Source: Roseisalinus antarcticus
GTDB taxonomy: Bacteria; Pseudomonadota; Alphaproteobacteria; Rhodobacterales; Rhodobacteraceae
Length of the DNA stretch: 64,000 nt
Assembly (NCBI RefSeq): GCF_900172355.1
Contig: NZ_FWFZ01000002.1
Coordinates: 124,001 to 188,000 of the forward strand
Direction of reading: 5' to 3'
The notes below the pieces were generated by a model, which had not been told where the DNA came from, ran no database searches, and worked only from the letters and a program-made list of their open reading frames with translations. The position numbers were made by a program, and so were the translations under genes. This document shows positions 63,296 through 64,000 of this stretch, piece after piece; within the stretch, counting starts at the first letter, position 1, and each line of letters opens with the position of its first letter.

Positions 63296-64000
63296 AGGGC
63301 TGTCCTCCGGCGCGGGGCGGGATGGCGCGGCCGACGAAGCCCGCGAGGATGATGACGGTCAGGATGTAGGGCAGGGCGTCCATGACCTGCACCGGCACCT
63401 CGATCACGCCGAGGTCGATGTTCTGGAACCGGATCGCAACGGCCTGAAGAAAGCCGAACAGCAGGCAGGCCATCAGCGCATACCACGGCCGCCATTTCGC
63501 GAAGATCAGCGCGGCGAGCGCGATATAGCCGCGGCCGGCGGTCATGTCCTTGGTGAACCCGGCCTGCAACCCGGTGGCGAGATAGGCCCCGGCGATGCCG
63601 CAGAGCACGCCGCAGATGCCGACGGCGGCAAAGCGCAGGCCGATGACGCTGATGCCGGCAGTATCGACGGCCTCCGGTGCTTCACCCACGGCGCGCAGAC
63701 GCAGGCCGAAGCGGGTGCGGAAGAGGACCCACCATGTCAGCGGCACGAAGAGCAGCGCCGCATAGACCGGCAGGCCGTGGCCCGAGATCAGTTCGGAGTA
63801 CAGCTGCATCAGCGGGCCGGCCTCCGCGATCTCGGCGGAGGTGGTCAGCGCGCCGGGCAGCACGATGGGCTCGAACCGGCCGCCGGCCATGAGTTGCGGC
63901 GTGCGCCCGCCCTCTGCGAACCACGCCTGGGCGATCACCACGGTGATGCCCGCGGCGAGAAAGTTCAGCGCCACGCCCGAGATAAGCTGGTTGCCCCGGA
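63279..64000 (-). CDS. nucleoside-type ABC transporter permease, 5'-truncated by the window edge
   Basis: About 240 C-terminal residues of a BPD_transp_2 permease related to BMP-family (NupP/NupQ, YufQ) nucleoside importers. The frame is open to the edge and reads through GNQLISGVALNFLAAGITVV, a hallmark of this group; GTG 63974 is an internal codon and probably not the start. VGEAPEAVDTAGISVIGLRFAAVG, GRGYIALAALIFAKWRPW and the C-terminal helices are present. The downstream overlapping gene is a purine nucleoside phosphorylase, supporting a purine nucleoside substrate. Confidence 0.9.
   Translation of the reverse strand, partial: RGNQLISGVALNFLAAGITVVIAQAWFAEGGRTPQLMAGGRFEPIVLPGALTTSAEIAEAGPLMQLYSELISGHGLPVYAALLFVPLTWWVLFRTRFGLRLRAVGEAPEAVDTAGISVIGLRFAAVGICGVLCGIAGAYLATGLQAGFTKDMTAGRGYIALAALIFAKWRPWYALMACLLFGFLQAVAIRFQNIDLGVIEVPVQVMDALPYILTVIILAGFVGRAIPPRAGGQPYVKER

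Overview
The window is GC-rich, gene-dense bacterial chromosome from an alphaproteobacterium, most likely Rhodobacterales (Roseobacter/Rhodobacter relatives). The reasons are the mdh-sucC-sucD-sucA-sucB-lpdA order, the ethylmalonyl-CoA pathway genes (ccr, ecm, mch, mcl2), an HvrA-type H-NS protein, an IalB-family protein, a luxR-luxI pair and the style of the haem genes. No phage, plasmid, insertion sequence, rRNA operon or CRISPR array was seen. One tRNA gene (elongator Met, CAT) is present. Both window ends cut through genes: an SDR on the left and a nucleoside-type ABC permease on the right.

Layout. 0-6.5 kb: haem biosynthesis (hemF, hemE, hemC), an MFS transporter, a GlcD-like FAD oxidase and tRNA-Met. 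6.7-12 kb: an IalB-type periplasmic protein, a translationally coupled KefF-like/Kef/MATE trio, and an Fe-S Rrf2 regulator. 12-20 kb: rpe, a membrane cyclic-nucleotide-binding-domain protein and a VTT/DedA protein, facing a large SAM-cyclase-AAA-TPR protein that is followed by a ferritin-like (VioB-type) protein and an unknown protein. This last group is the best candidate here for an undescribed system. 20-33.3 kb: the lower TCA cycle on the minus strand (mdh, sucC, sucD, sucA, sucB, lpdA), with unrecognised genes lodged between its members. 33.7-42.8 kb: mcl2-nnrU-DUF1737-mch of the ethylmalonyl-CoA pathway running into sdhCDAB, whose sdhA and sdhB are separated by an FkbM methyltransferase and two small lipoproteins; then a ZIP transporter. 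43-47.2 kb: a sugar-type ABC importer fused by overlap to a serine hydrolase. 47.2-51.5 kb: DJ-1/PfpI protein, creD, DUF1989 protein, deoD and an H-NS-like protein. 51.6-56.5 kb: ecm, a PlsB-like acyltransferase and ccr. 56.7-58.4 kb: a small ORF, luxR and luxI. 58.5-64 kb: RecD-like helicase, SDR, TIGR02186/TauE pair, purine nucleoside phosphorylase and ABC permease.

Together the middle of the window encodes acetyl-CoA and C4 metabolism: ccr, ecm, mch and mcl2 supply four steps of the ethylmalonyl-CoA pathway, whose succinyl-CoA and malate products enter the adjacent succinyl-CoA synthetase, succinate dehydrogenase and malate dehydrogenase reactions. The clearest non-coding signal is a 39-bp element, GTGATCAC-N13-GTGATCAC preceded by CCGGAA, found in the same orientation upstream of both sucC and sdhC. 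It looks like an operator shared by the two TCA operons.
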